A stretch of 64,000 nucleotides of DNA. Origin: Galaxea fascicularis (Eukaryota > Cnidaria > Anthozoa > Scleractinia > Euphylliidae). Below are positions 21,314 to 33,751 of the stretch, piece by piece; the stretch's first letter is position 1; every line of letters begins with the position of its first letter. The position numbers and the translations under genes are program-made. The notes beneath the pieces are model-generated. The model was given only the letters and a program-made list of their open reading frames with translations. It was not told the DNA's origin and made no database searches. Location of the stretch: positions 5,691,853-5,755,852 of the forward strand of contig OX419341.1 of the NCBI GenBank assembly GCA_948470475.1, read 5' to 3'.

Positions 21314-21665
21314 TCCCAGGGGGGGGGGGGGGTACTCGGGATTTCAAGTGGCGGAGATGATTGAATGGAGCCAAAAGTCAAGACCCACAAAAAATCCCTA
21401 GGGCTTCCAGCAAAAACCCCAAAAAATCTCTGGACCAAACGCGTTTGTTTGTACTTTATTTGCAGAACTACGCCAGGGCACTACCGATTCTTTTTAATAC
21501 CCCCCAAAAATCCCCACTCAAATCAAGCTACCCAAAACAATACTTCCCAAATTTTCGTACCCAAAAAAATCCCGGAACCGAAAATTTAAAACCCAAAGAA
21601 ATCCTTCGATCATTCCCGCCACTTGAAATCCCGAGTACCCCCCCCCCCCCCTCCACTTCCTGGGG
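21314..21665. mobile_element. MITE with GGGTACTCGGGATTTC ends
   Basis: The left GGGTACTCGGGATTTCAAGT is exactly mirrored by the right ACTTGAAATCCCGAGTACCC, with long G and C runs outside, giving inverted ends of about 40 bp. The interior (a run of 'ccaaaaaatcc'-like motifs) is A/C-rich. No coding capacity. Confidence 0.75.
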
Positions 21666-22507
21666 AATTGAATTGGAGTTGCTTAGTGCGTATCCGAAGC
21701 CAGTGAATATTCAGTCGTGCATGATTAATAATCTGACTCCATTTCTGGCATTTGTAGGAATGTTCCTTCAATGTCCTATGCATGGCTATCAATTGCGCCG
21801 AGTTTGAAAAAAGTCTGGGTAGTGCACCGTTTTCAAGGGAAGTACCTTAAGAACGCTTTATTATACCTTTTTTCTGACTCAAAGGCGTGAGGTTTCTATT
21901 CTCGGAGTTCCAGGATTTTCGATGACGAGTTCCGAAGATGTTCGGAATAATTCAGAGGCTCTCAAGAAAATGATTACGCTGCATACGTCCCTAGTGTCTT
22001 TCCTTCAAAAATGAGAGATTTTGGGAAACTATCGTCACTTACTCATTTTGCATGGACTTTTCGTCTTTCTTGTTGGTTTGAATTTACAAATTTTTGGAAA
22101 GTGTATCGGTTGTGACTGTCATAGCTCACATTTTCCAACCAAGCTTGAGACAATTGGTCCGTAGGCAAGAGTTGGCGTGAGATCGAACTTTTCAACTCAC
22201 AGACGCAAGACTTGGCAGGTATATTACTTTATTAATTTGTCAGTCACAAGTTTCTCACAAGCACAACATTCAGGTGTACTTATTCAGGTCAGCTGGAAGG
22301 ATTTGTGACAAACGGGCGATCAATGTTGGAAATTCAGTAAACAGTGTAGGACATTGAGCGGTAAGTTATGGACTACTGACTTAATATTTGTCGTTTAATG
22401 TTGTAAAATATAGAAAGTGGTGGGGTATTCTCATGCCGTGTTCTTCCCGAGTGGCGTGCTTCATCTGGTCCTTGGACACCTACTGCTCACGTTAAATTTA
22501 CTCGACG
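21666..22507. other. No gene or clear repeat seen
   Basis: Mixed sequence without a frame that looks coding; nothing in it could be supported. Confidence 0.4.
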
Positions 22508-22664
22508 CGTACCATTAATCCGTGAATGTATTTTTAAATTTAACGTGAAATGTGAATTACTCGATTTTTACGTGAACGTGCATGAACAAATTTTGGGCCA
22601 TGATTCGTGACGCGGGAAATGCGAATGCATTTTGCAAAGTGGTATAGGGGACCCTCTATTCTGC
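22508..22664 (+). repeat. Dispersed direct repeat, copy A
   Basis: 'accattaatccgtgaatgta', 'acgtgaaatgtgaattactc' and the end 'gcattttgcaaagtggtata' followed by 'ggggaccctct' match 26475-26622 in the same orientation and order. The two copies lie on either side of the broken NHL gene. Copy B continues further upstream. The class is unknown. Confidence 0.6.
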
Positions 22665-23929
22665 GTGGTGATGTCGGGTCACTTCCGCCAAGACTATTCC
22701 GTTTTCAAAGTGTGTGCTCTTTTGGGAAATATCCTTAGGGTTGTATTCCAGTTATCAACCGCTGGAAATCTGAATTCTCTTACCATCTTATGCATGCATT
22801 TTTCGAATCTTCCAACAATTGTCAAAACAAAGCTATCCTTGCATTATGAAAAAAAAAATATATATCGTTTCAAAAGCCATCACGTTCCGTCCTCATTCTG
22901 TCGGTTTAAACATTGAATCGGCTGAGAGAGCCCCTCCTCTCGGCCTATTGTTGGGTACTGATCTATGACCACACGTTTTCCGCCACGGAATCTAATTTGC
23001 TCCCAAGAATCCATGGTCGTGATGAGTCATTTTGACGTAGAGGCTCTCTCAGCTTTCATTGTGCGTAACCCGGCGCTGGAGTTACATATGGCGTCAGTTG
23101 GAGCGCTTGCTAAATTACAGAGAGAACTGAGAGATGTGAATGACAGAAACTTTTATTGTTTGAGCAGTTAACAAGACAAACTCAATCAAGTTCCAAAAAC
23201 TTAACAAATATACCGGGTTAAAATCGATCACATGATTGATGGAATAGTCAAATTTCCTGTCTGAGAACAGGCTGGAAACAAGTCTTTTTACATGTCGTAA
23301 AATGTTTAGTTCGAAAAGGAACTGATGCGACATTTGTTTGGTTCTTCAGTTATCCTTAGACAGTCGTGTCAGTTTCAATTATAATCCCGCCGGTCCTCGC
23401 CCACTCATCAGCGCATTCATAACGCTGGGCAAAAGTTTGGTTCCGGACAGATGAAGTTTTTACCTTTTTTACTGTCAGAAACAGAGGTTTCCTTTCCTAA
23501 AAGGGCCTGAAAGATTAGATGGGTAATTGTTTGTAACAAAAAATTTCATTTCAGCACGGCCGTGAATCTCGTTACGGGTCACAAGACTTTTACTTGTTGG
23601 GTCTCTAATGGACTTTTAAGAACGTTTTTATGGCATCCTGTTTTCCTTTTAAAAAGAAGAAAGCAAGTTATCCAGTCCTTTACAGAAAAACACCAGCTAG
23701 CAGCAAGAGTAGAAAGCTTGAGATGGTTTTAATGTTACCCATGTTTTTATGGTCTTCATGTTCCAAACGGACTAAACTGATTCAACCTTCTAAAGACACT
23801 TCTGTTGTTACGTTTGAGACATAAAGATTTCACATTTACTGAATCGTTATTTGAAACGAGAATACTCAGTAACAGTGAATCAACTGAGACAACCGTAACT
23901 TTCCACCTGTTGTGGCTGAGGCACCGCAC
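22665..23929. other. 5' flank of the NHL pseudogene, no gene seen
   Basis: Short open frames are present but have no recognisable family. Upstream exons of the NHL gene could be hidden here, but none is supported. Confidence 0.4.
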
Positions 23930-24050
23930 TATAACCATAAATCTTTGTTTCGAAATCTGATTCGTAGACAACAATTTATGGAATGTTTTATAACCCTAAA
24001 TTCTTTGTTTCGAAATCTGATTCGTAGACAACAATTTATGGAATGTTTTC
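23930..24050. repeat. Two tandem 60-bp units
   Basis: The block tttgtttcgaaatctgattc...acaacaatttatggaatgttt occurs at 23944 and again exactly 60 bp later, nearly identical. It lies 75 bp upstream of the NHL gene start codon and was probably made by a recent local duplication in its 5' region. Confidence 0.85.
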
Positions 24051-24124
24051 CTTTTTTGAAAACAGCACCCATTGCATTTTATAAGGAGCAGCAGTGCATG
24101 TGAATTGTGGCTTTGTTAGTAGTC

Positions 24125-25859
24125 ATGTCGTCGATAATAACTACCGTGTTTAAAGCCACTTTTGGCGTATTCGTGAATAAAGCCCGAGATAACGCAGCTG
24201 AAAAGTTGAGAGACGGTGATGTGACGGATAAAAGAATTCGAGACTTGATCTCAAGGGAAATCGACGATATCAAGTCTAAGTTGGACGGATTATCACGAAA
24301 GGATCTTCTGGCAGCAATAGACGTCTTTGAAACGGGCCTTAGTTATTGTTACCAAGTAATGGATGCAGGAACTGGTGTCACAACGACAGACATGACAGCG
24401 GAGCCGCTACAGGAAATCAACGAACATTTCAGTACACCTCCATCCACCGCTGCCGTAAATACAGTGGCCCTCGCTGCGGGAATAAGAAACATGGAACTGA
24501 CAGAGATTGGAGAAAAAACCAAAAGAGCGCTTTCTCAAGGAAAAGAGAGATTCAAAATGGCTCGTGAAGAAGCAACCAGAGCTTTCAACAACGAAGCTCT
24601 TAGCACGTCTGACCGCATAACTGCTCTTCAATATCAATCAATGTTAGAATCAGCTGCAAAGGTTATGGGAACCCCGCGCAACTCGTTATCTTTAAAGGAT
24701 GTCTTGGAAAATGCAATGCCAGAGTGCAAGGGATGCCTCCAGAAACTTCACTCTCTACCAGACATACAGAGAAATTTTAAAGTCGAGCTCGACAAAAGCG
24801 TCCTGAATGTCAAGGGTCGGTTTGCAAAAGATGAAAGAAGAGAAATAATTTCTGCCGTCTGCCACGTAAATCGCGCCATCTACGACGCTCTTTAAGCAGC
24901 TGGCAAGTTCGCACCATTGTTGGACTTACCAGCTGGTGATACTGGTGAAGAAAAAATTGATCATTTACACGACGAAAGAGTTGCAAATGTATTGCGGAAA
25001 GTTGGCATGGAACACTGCTGTACCACACCCTGGTCATTTGGTCAGGAGGGTGAAGAGGACCACAAGCTAAAGGACCCACAGGGTATCGCTTTAAACGTTG
25101 ATGGATGAACAGTTTATTATAGCAGACAATGGGGATAAAACTGTCCAGGTGTTTGACAGCAGCGGACATTTTATTCTCAAGTTAAGTCCACACACTGACG
25201 ATGATGAGATAAAGTTAGTTCGTATTTGAAATGCCGCCACTGATGAAGACAGCAACATTTATGTGCTGGTCAGGCTGGTGGGGACTGGGGCCAATAGTAG
25301 AGTGTTCCCGTTGTATGCGGTTCTGGTTTTCAACAGTACCGCTGACCAGCTGCGCAGGTTTCCTTTGAATAGGAGCGAAATACTGACGGTCAGCAAGAAC
25401 AATGTGATGGTGGCATTGTACGGAGAGATTCATGTGTACGAGACTGATGGAGGATATGTTCGCAGCTTTGGGTACAAGATATCGAACCATGCAACAGATA
25501 TCACTGCTGGTCCTGATGGCCAGGTATTGGTATTGGATGGGGAAGACTGCATCCACGTATTCACTGAGGATGGTAAGCAGCTTAGTAAACTTAGTATTTG
25601 GACCAAAGAAGCTCGCTATAATCGTGTTGCCTATCACCCAGGAGGTGAACACGTCATTGTCGTTGGTTATGAACGAGAAACAGGGCGGCTGCGTGTGGCT
25701 ATATACACTAAAGATGGTGAGTGTCAACGGACAGTGAATCACAACCAAACAGTTTTGTACGATGAAGATGCAGGAGCCGGTTGGATTACAGTGAGCATGG
25801 CGGGTCACATTGCAGCAGTTGCATATCAGAATGAAAATGCAAAAGTAATCGTGTTCTAA
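24125..25859 (+). pseudogene. Broken NHL/beta-propeller protein gene
   Basis: The frame starting at ATG 24125 encodes 256 residues (MSSIITTVFKATFGVFVNKA...) of a helical N-terminal region that I do not recognise by name, and ends at TAA (24893-24895). The same frame then stays open with plausible coding sequence to 25108, ending in DPQGIALNVDG. The next piece (EQFIIADNGDKTVQVFDSSG) is in another frame from about 25104, is cut by TGA at 25227-25229, and resumes to 25859 (NIYVLV..., ITAGPDGQVLVLDGEDCIHV, end KVIVF). DPQGIA and the D-G-x(2)-(I/V)-x-V-(F/L) strands are typical NHL repeats, as in TRIM-NHL-like proteins. No RING or B-box is visible. Alternatively the first 256 residues could still be a functional shorter protein. 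The residues between the lesions look conserved, so inactivation seems recent, unless sequencing errors explain it. Confidence 0.7.
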
Positions 25860-26121
25860 ATCTATTAAGAAAGAAAACTCAACAATTTTTTTTAGTGATC
25901 TATGAAATGTAGGTGTTTGGTTTTTGGAAGGTCACAAGAGTTTTTTTTATTATGTAAGCAGTTATACTAGTCTTGATGCAAGCTTAATTGGCAAAAAAAA
26001 AAAACATTACTGTGTCGTTTTTGCACAGGAATTCCTATTTCAGAGTCTTGTGTTTATTATTTACCAACCATACATTTTTGCTGGTGATGCTTTGGGGTTT
26101 CTGTCTTAAGTTCTACTTTTT

Positions 26122-26622
26122 CAGGGACCGCGCAGAGGAAGGGGCTTTAGCCCCCTTCGCCCGTGATTGCCCATGTCTAGACCATTTTTACATGCGCGTG
26201 AAAGCGGTTTTTGAATTAAGCGTGACACGTTAATGAAGACTTGAATTGAACGTGATTCGAGAATGACCTTGTTTTGCGTGAATTAATTTGAAGCTATTTT
26301 TAGTTTTCTGACCCGTACTTGACAGCATGAGCACGGGATAACGGGAAAAGTGTATGACAGAGAACCGTTTGACAGGAAACCATGAAATACAAGTAAAATA
26401 CCGTGACAATGAGGTTGCAAGAAAATCGAGCTACTTTAGTAGCGTAAGCAGCCTAAACAGGTTACTTGGCGGGGACCATTAATTCGTGAGTGTATTTTTC
26501 AACAACGTGAAATGTGAATTACTCGATTTTTTCGTGAATGAATTTAAGGAATTATCCGTGACGCGTGAAAAGTCTCAATCATTTTACGTGAATGCATTTT
26601 GCAAAGTGGTATAAGGGACCCT
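26122..26622 (+). repeat. Dispersed direct repeat, copy B (longer)
   Basis: The last 150 bp match copy A at 22508-22664 (gtgaaatgtgaattactcga, then gcattttgcaaagtggtata, then gggaccctct). The upstream part has many GTGAAT/GTGACG-type motifs in the same style (gtgacacgttaatgaag, cgtgattcgagaatgacc), so the repeat may start at about 26122. Confidence 0.5.
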
Positions 26623-29600
26623 CTAATTACAGTATACTAAAATAATACTAATTTGAAATATTGAAATTACTGTTTTACAAGATTGCCATGTGAGGGCCTG
26701 GCTGACCATTACTACATATATGAAATCGATCGATTTCTCTTTCGAATTTTAGGCAAACCCTTCCGTAGTAACGCCCCGCTGAAACTTCGCTTTTAAAAGG
26801 TAGCTCATACGTGGGCAAATTATTCAGTTTCATCTCCGCAGCCCTAATATATAGTTACCAAAATTAAAGGAACCACTCGTAGTCTGCAGCTTTTCAGAAT
26901 CGCTCGTTTTCCAAGGCCCTGGGCACAAGAATAGCGACAATATATACTGATTGTTGATCTGAACGGTTGTTGATATTTCATCGGCAGATGTAGGCTGGTA
27001 GCGAGCACCTGTTTCAAGGCTTTTGACAGACAGAATGGATTTATGTATTGTTAAAAACTGTCAGGGACAGCAATCAATATAACCCAGACAAGCTTTCAAT
27101 AAATTCACCCGCAAAAGAATCACATACGAAATACTAATCACATAGTAAATTAGCGACTTTCGCGAGTTCTTGGCAAAAACAAGGTAAAACAAGGTTTAGC
27201 AAGGTGGGGAGAGGGGAGGGGAGGAGGCCTTAAAAAGGTTAGAAAATATGTAAATTATTCAACTTCATGCCGAGCTCTGGAAAAGAGTCGTCTTTAAGGC
27301 CATGCCGCATTTTAAGTTTACCACATTGTTATGTGGTTTAATTACCGAGGCTGTTTTTTCGGTATAATTTTGTGGAATTCTTTTGGCCCGTTTACCGTTG
27401 CGATTTTTTTCCTGCAAATTAATCTTTGCCTGAATTTAAGTTCCAAGCGTAAAGGCCTGCTTGAAAATAAAAAAGACTTCGATTTAAAAAAAGTAACCGC
27501 AAGTGAACACAGGTTGCAATAGGCAGTGCGGTCTGGACGCGCGTTAAACATGTTATTTATTACGATTCCGTTCCAGCCGCCTGACGATGGAAGAAAATAA
27601 CTCAAAGGTCATCAAACAACTGAAAATTGTTCCTCGATCTGTTCGTTACGTATCCTTTTCTTTGTGGTGGCGAGGGGAAGCGAGCTGTTTCATAGAGCTA
27701 GATATGCGTAATAACTAGAATGAGAAACGGCTGCTTTCCCGCGGCGAAAAATCAGTCATTCTAATTGCGCTCAACGTCGCTTGTTCAGTTACACGAGCTC
27801 GTGATTTTAAAATGCAACTACGCGGTTTTATATTGAAAAATCACTTGTATGAACGGTTCTACACTTCCCGTGGCTTCGAAGTCCCTCAACGCGAGTGAAA
27901 TACAATTTATATAGATATATTCAAATTACAGATGAAAGGCAACATTCTGAATAGTCATTTCGCGCTCGCCCACCACATCGAGCCATGTTGTTACATTTAT
28001 TAGAATTTTTTTTGTGGAACACAGGTATTTGGTGATAATCCCCATTAATTAATGTTAGTTTTGTTGCAGCACCCCGGCTTGAATCCAATTTGTACCGCTT
28101 TATTTCTATTACTAAACAAATCTTGCCAAATTGAGAGAGTTGATAGCAATGTATTTTTCTTAACACCTTTGACCGGTCCCTCGCGCTTTGTCGCCGTGAA
28201 GGAAACGGAACATAGATGCGAAATCCTAACTGGTTTAATTTATTTCATTGTTTTAATCGACTTTTATTTTTAAAGACATGGGAGAAAACATTCACCAGGC
28301 ACAAGTATTTTTCCCTCAATAACTAAAAACGTTAAAATAGTTAAAAGAAAATTCTTTATTCCACAGAAACAGCCATGTGAATCACCGATGCTAAGAGATA
28401 GGCAATCTCTTTCTTTTGCCTTCGGTGTCATTTAATAAAAACAGCTTGTTTCATAGTTTTGAACTTCTTCCACGTCGTGGCTGTTTTAACTATATGAATT
28501 AAATTCCCCTAGAAAATTTACACGAGTCTTTCAAGCCCTAAGACCGCCCGGCCGCACTGTCTCAAACTACCCAACTCTCGCGTAATAATTCCTTTAAATA
28601 TTCTCAGTCTTTTCCTGATCAAAGTAAATTTAGCGGGTCTCCATTAATCGAGTTTCGGACATCTGGTGTTTTGAACCAAATTGAGAATTCAAAAGATTTC
28701 AAGTCAGGAGGTGCGCTTGCAACATAAGCTTTCACTGTATCGCCTTTCATGATCGAAATCAATTGCTTGGAAAGTGGTTGAAAAGTTAGTTACCTAACTT
28801 GATAAACTCGAAACTTGTCGAACTAGCAGAGCTGACATTGTATGAGAATGGCCTTTTCAAAGTCCGCGACAATTTACAAACATTGTAGTATTTACATAAT
28901 TTGCATTTTATAGATCATTTTCTAGCTGTTTTATCCGTGCCCCAAAATGTAATCTTGATTTCTGTACAGATATCACTTACATAGGTTTGCCAAGACCATA
29001 AATTTCATTTGTATATCTTTGTTATGTCTAATTGAATCCATTACTCTATCGTTTTTCCACCGCGGTTTGTGTCCAGTGTACTTCTTTATTATCCAGTTTC
29101 AATTTTCTTTTGCGCCCTTCTTGATTTAAGCATAAGATTGTTCGTTCATGAATTAAGTCCCTGAAAGCAACAGCATTTAGGTTAAATCGATCAAGGTAAC
29201 ACAATAGTTCTTGAAAGGAATATTCTACACTACTGTGTATTTGTTTACCTTACTTCGCGTCACTGTGGCTAGTGCAAGAGTCACTGAAAAAAGTTAGATT
29301 GAAGCGGGGTTAAACATTTGAAATATGTATTTTTTTTGCCTGTATATAAAATTACGGCGACTAAATAAACGAAAAGTATCCCGGAGTGTTTGCGCGGTCG
29401 ATAGTATATTGTCTAGTTACCATGTAACCGCTTTGACCAACTTCCTCAAAAAATGTCTTTTTCTCTCGTGTTGAAAATAGAAAGCAAATTATTGAAGTCT
29501 TTCTTTGTGAACAGTCCGATGCGCTCACTGCCACCAGTCCTTTAAAATTAACAAGTTCACCCAGTGTTTCCCTTTTGTCTTTGTTTTGTGTTTGATCACC

Positions 29601-29704
29601 AACCTTCGCCGACCGGACTGTGCAACATAAAAATGTCCACCAACGACATCTGCGATCAATTTCAATTGCGAAAAGTACATACACCAAACACTAGAGTGGA
29701 ATAA
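26623..29704. other. No gene seen; 3' flank of the KCTD gene
   Basis: About 3 kb without a recognisable coding segment or clear repeat. The part next to 29705 must include the 3' UTR of the KCTD-like gene; no clear minus-strand AATAAA site was identified. Confidence 0.4.
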
Positions 29705-30433
29705 TTACTGCCTAAAGAACACATAATCGTTGAAGTGATTCCATTTCGTTTCCTCGCTTTCTGGATCGTAGCCTGCTCCGCCGGCAGAGCTCGTGATAAG
29801 CTTGAAGCCTTTTTCGTGCAACTGGTCGAAGGCCTTTTCCAGATAACTGTGCTTGAGATAGAATCGGTTTGTATAACGCTGTACTGCATCATCGCGATCT
29901 GGATCTCTTGTCTCGTTAAGCCACTCGCCAAACACCTCCCTGGCTAGCGCCACGTTGCCACAGACTAAGATCCGCTGCAACTTGCGAAATTTCACGTCAG
30001 CTACGCCATCGCGGCCAAACGCGTACGTCCCTCGAACCCCGATGGAGAGGAACCCAGATGGCTTGCTATTTATATCGCGGCCCGATTTGACTCGTTCGTG
30101 TTCGCGATGTAAAGCCTTAATTATACCTTTCAACCTAAAATACTCCGCTTCTACAAGCAGACGGTCTCTCTCGCTGAAGTTCTCAGGCAGAGCAAGCTTC
30201 GAGTTGCGAAGGTAGTCCAGAATGTAGCGGAACAACATACCGTCGCGATCGATGAAAAACCGACCGCGAGAGTCTCGAGGGATTTTCTGTTTGCCACTGA
30301 ACATCGCGCAAAGCAACGACTCGGGATCTTTGAGAAGCGTTGGTAGCGACGTGGTGTACAGTTGCCCTCCCACATTTAGTTCGACAACTGCCGGTAGGTT
30401 CTGGTCGGGTGGTGGCTCCTTGGGTGATTGCAT
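29705..30433 (-). CDS. KCTD8/12/16-like BTB protein (GABA-B receptor auxiliary subunit family)
   Basis: A single-exon gene of 242 residues from ATG at 30433 (MQSPKEPPPDQNLP...); the open frame extends upstream but has no earlier ATG. The T1/BTB domain spans about 15-115: VVELNVGGQLYTT, then LLCAMFSGK, then DSRGRFFIDRDGMLFRYILD-YLR, typical of KCTD proteins. The C-terminal H1-like domain spans about 128-242: SIGVRGTYAFGRDG, CGNVALAREVFGEWLNETRDPDRD, YTNRFYLKHSYLEKAFDQL, WNHFNDYVFFRQ. BTB plus H1 together define KCTD8/12/16, cytosolic oligomers that bind GABA-B receptors and G-beta-gamma and set signalling kinetics. Vertebrate KCTD12 is likewise intronless in its coding region. No defect seen. 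Whether a cnidarian homologue acts on GABA-B-like receptors is inference from family. Confidence 0.88.
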   Translation of the reverse strand: MQSPKEPPPDQNLPAVVELNVGGQLYTTSLPTLLKDPESLLCAMFSGKQKIPRDSRGRFFIDRDGMLFRYILDYLRNSKLALPENFSERDRLLVEAEYFRLKGIIKALHREHERVKSGRDINSKPSGFLSIGVRGTYAFGRDGVADVKFRKLQRILVCGNVALAREVFGEWLNETRDPDRDDAVQRYTNRFYLKHSYLEKAFDQLHEKGFKLITSSAGGAGYDPESEETKWNHFNDYVFFRQ

Positions 30434-33400
30434 ATTTTCAAAACTAAAGTCGAAGCAAAGAGACCGTGAAGACTTCAATCTTCAATACCAACTACTCCTG
30501 GCGAAGAGTAAATAATTGTGCCTCGCACCGCGCACGCGCAATTGCTCTTTCCGATTGCCTTGTTGCAGCAGTCTGTCTTTCTTTCAAAACATCTGCTCAC
30601 TCTTTCAAAGGCTTGCTCGTTCATTATGCGCGTTGTTAATTTCTATCCATGTAGAGAAAACCGCGTACGAATTAAACGCTTCAAGGCTTTTTTAATAGTA
30701 AAAACATGATTCTGTTGTAGTTTCTCTTGGCTTATCTTCAAAGGGACTTTTTTATTAGTTATAATTTGATTGCGCGGAAAAAAAACCTGGAAACCCACCC
30801 ACCATATTTTTATTTTATTATCCGTGTGAAACGGCGACGCTTTCTTTTGAGTGTATGTTTTTAGAATTTAACTCGGTCGAAATTTAAATCTCCAAATCTT
30901 TTTACCTAAAACCGACTACTGGTTTTATTGTTTAGTAGTAGATTTACTGCGCTAAAAGCAAAATTTGCATTTCAACACAAAGGGCCCGATTGACTTTCTT
31001 GTACACCGTTTAATATCTTATTGCGTCTTTGGCCGATGAGCAGCCTTTTGTTTGACGTCTAATGCATTGCGAAACAACTCGGAAAAACCGCTCAGTATAG
31101 CATACATGCCAGGTTCAAAGAACTTTGTAGTAGATCAAGAGCAACTGAAAGTAAATCTTAATATTTCCGTATTCAATAAATTTGAAAATTGACAGGCGGT
31201 GTGGTTCAAATTTGCCAACCTGTTGTCAGTCAAAGAAAATAATGACTAAGCCCTCGAACTAACGATATTACGAGCGCCCGTTACATTTTTTTTAAATCCC
31301 TTACCTATAGGACCACAAGTTTCTCCGTTTCATAGAATTTCCCTTTTTTTGCAGCTCAAAAATATTGTGAAAATAACCGACTTGCATAAATTAAAATGTT
31401 CAATTCAGACAATAGAATACCTAGGACTACCTAACCACCTCTTCAAATACGACTGATTGTTACAAGCACCAGTTCTACTATTGTTTCTTTTTAATAACAC
31501 ACACTACATTCTGTTATTCATTGACGTTTTCTTCACTAGCCGGTTAAGTTATATATTTTTCAAGTTATCTGATTTCTTTTGTAAAAGCCTATGGATTATT
31601 CTTACTGTTGCCGTTGTCATTTTTTCAACGGGTGGAAGGGCCGTTTAATTCAGGTAACATAACAATTAACATGGCTTGTATCCCTTTCCAATACGCCCAC
31701 ATAGTCCCGAAAGGACTTTGGTCCACTTTTTGTATAAACAGAAATGTGTCGTACTTTTTTTAGAAATATAATTTTCCGCAAGATTGAGCAAAACTTCGGA
31801 AATATTAATCATCCATAAATTACTCAAGGATCAAAGGACTTCCTAGTACGCGCGTTTAATTTTCGTTGCACTGCATAATTAAAAGTACCACAGGAAAATG
31901 TTGATAAACTACTTTCATTGAAATGCATGGTCACACTTACAGCTTGTGTAGCTCACAGACAACCGAATCGCGTAGAGCAACAGGAATTTACAGTGCTACT
32001 GTTGACCAGCAGGTACAGGCATGCACGAACAGGAACAATGGGCTAACACAATGAGCGTACTTTATTCATGCTGTCGGCCATGCTTTCTACACACATCACA
32101 CACACACTCACGATCACTCGCATGCGCAACACTGCTGACCAATTACAGCAGGCCTACCAACACTACAAGACAGGGTGCGACTATCAGTACCTATTAAGAA
32201 ACGGCGTTTTTTTAAGTATTACAACAACACTCGCAAAGACGGAATGATTTGGAGTGATCCAAAAATGTAAAACCGAGAATCCGAAAATAACTCGTGTGCT
32301 CAGATAGTGGGTTTCATTTAAGTCTACGGTTAAGTGAATGAAACCTTCGACTAATAGTACCGAGCTTTCTGATAACTGATTTTTTTTTACGACGACGGCA
32401 ACGGCAACGAAAAATCATTTCAAGCTGCAACTTCTGTTATGGTAACTGTTTTGCGTTGTTCCAACCTGTCCAATTTGTAATACGCTTTAAACTTCTACAC
32501 GGGTGGCTTAGTGCCAAACTCAGTACTGACACTGTGAAAATTCAACAATCATAATATGTGTATCTCCCGAACGATTGAAACAAGGTTAATCGGTTATGAT
32601 TTGCTGTCATGATTGACTCATGCCAGATAACTGAGAAGAAATTTGTGAGCAAAATGAGCTTATCGATGAAACACCTGAAATGTCCGACCTCAAGTCCACG
32701 TCATTCTGACGCATTCCACAACGTTAATGTGTTTGTCTCTATAAAATGTTCCTCGATCACATCGTGCAGTTGACTTGGGAAAGCATATCCTCCGAAGTAT
32801 CACATTTCCTCGTCAAAGGGAGGTTCACAGTTCTCACGAATAACATTTTCTCTACTGTACGGGTAGGCTGTCCTGTAGTTTGTTTACGAACTCTCATTCC
32901 ACCCATCGTGTTGCCATCGTTGCCATGGTAGTATCAACCAGGTATTACACTGCACAAACACTCCTCACCAGAAGCTTTCAAGTACCATGCATGTTTCTCG
33001 AAAACGTATGTCATTCACGGACAAAGAAACGCGGACGCATATGCACCAGCTGGTAAATATTGTTGTCGTGTACATGCAGCCACAGTAGAAGCTATGGCAT
33101 TTAGAGCTCCAGAAACGATCATACATTCATAGTTTGTTGAGTAGATTTAGTCGTCAATCACCTTTGTTTCTGTGGCAATCTAGAGCTTTCAGAAACATGG
33201 CTACCTTCAATGTTTCCATGAACGAGTCAGTCTTTGGCCAAACTGAAGACTCCTATCATCTGATACTCTAATAAAAGGTGCTTCCGTTTTCACAAATAAG
33301 TCATTTTATCAGGAATGTCGAAGAGCTAATGATAGGTCCCGCGCGCCTTCCACGAAAATTCAACGTACCTAGCTGGCTCTTACACAGATTTCAATTGCTG

Positions 33401-33751
33401 GCTTGCCAGCTGACGCGCACCGGAAGTTCTATCGTTTATATTCCATTCTGGGTTGAGGCGGAACGAGAATACCGTTCTTCGTCAGACGTTCAGTAGTAAT
33501 CTGGAAAAAACGGCTGTTGCTGTAGGAATACAGTTAATTCTTTTGAAACTCACACTCACAAAGACAGAATCCCAGCGGATATCATAGGTCACACTACCTC
33601 CTCACAACGAGAGAGGATTGAATCCACTTCGACGAAACACTCCACCAGTATATTCCTGTGATAACGGTATTCCGACTTTTGTCCTTAATCAGGATGCTCA
33701 ATTTTTAGACATCAAATCCGTTTTGGACAGCTGAGCAGGTTGTTGATATCT
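30434..33751. other. Intergenic between KCTD and NLR genes, no gene seen
   Basis: Both flanking genes are on the minus strand, so this holds the KCTD promoter at the left and the NLR 3' UTR at the right. The segment 32385-32480 shares CGACGACGGCAA-type motifs with the dispersed repeat at 2270-2700. No other feature could be supported. Confidence 0.45.

Noticed and set aside
24107..24124. Longer N-terminus for the NHL gene
   Set aside because: Would need a GTG start; ATG at 24125 is preferred.
24893..24895. TAA as a read-through or selenocysteine-like recoding site
   Set aside because: It is TAA, and a frameshift and another stop follow within 340 bp, so decay or sequence error is simpler.
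30434..30478. Longer N-terminus for the KCTD gene
   Set aside because: Would need a TTG start; the first ATG is at 30433 and the BTB domain is complete from there.
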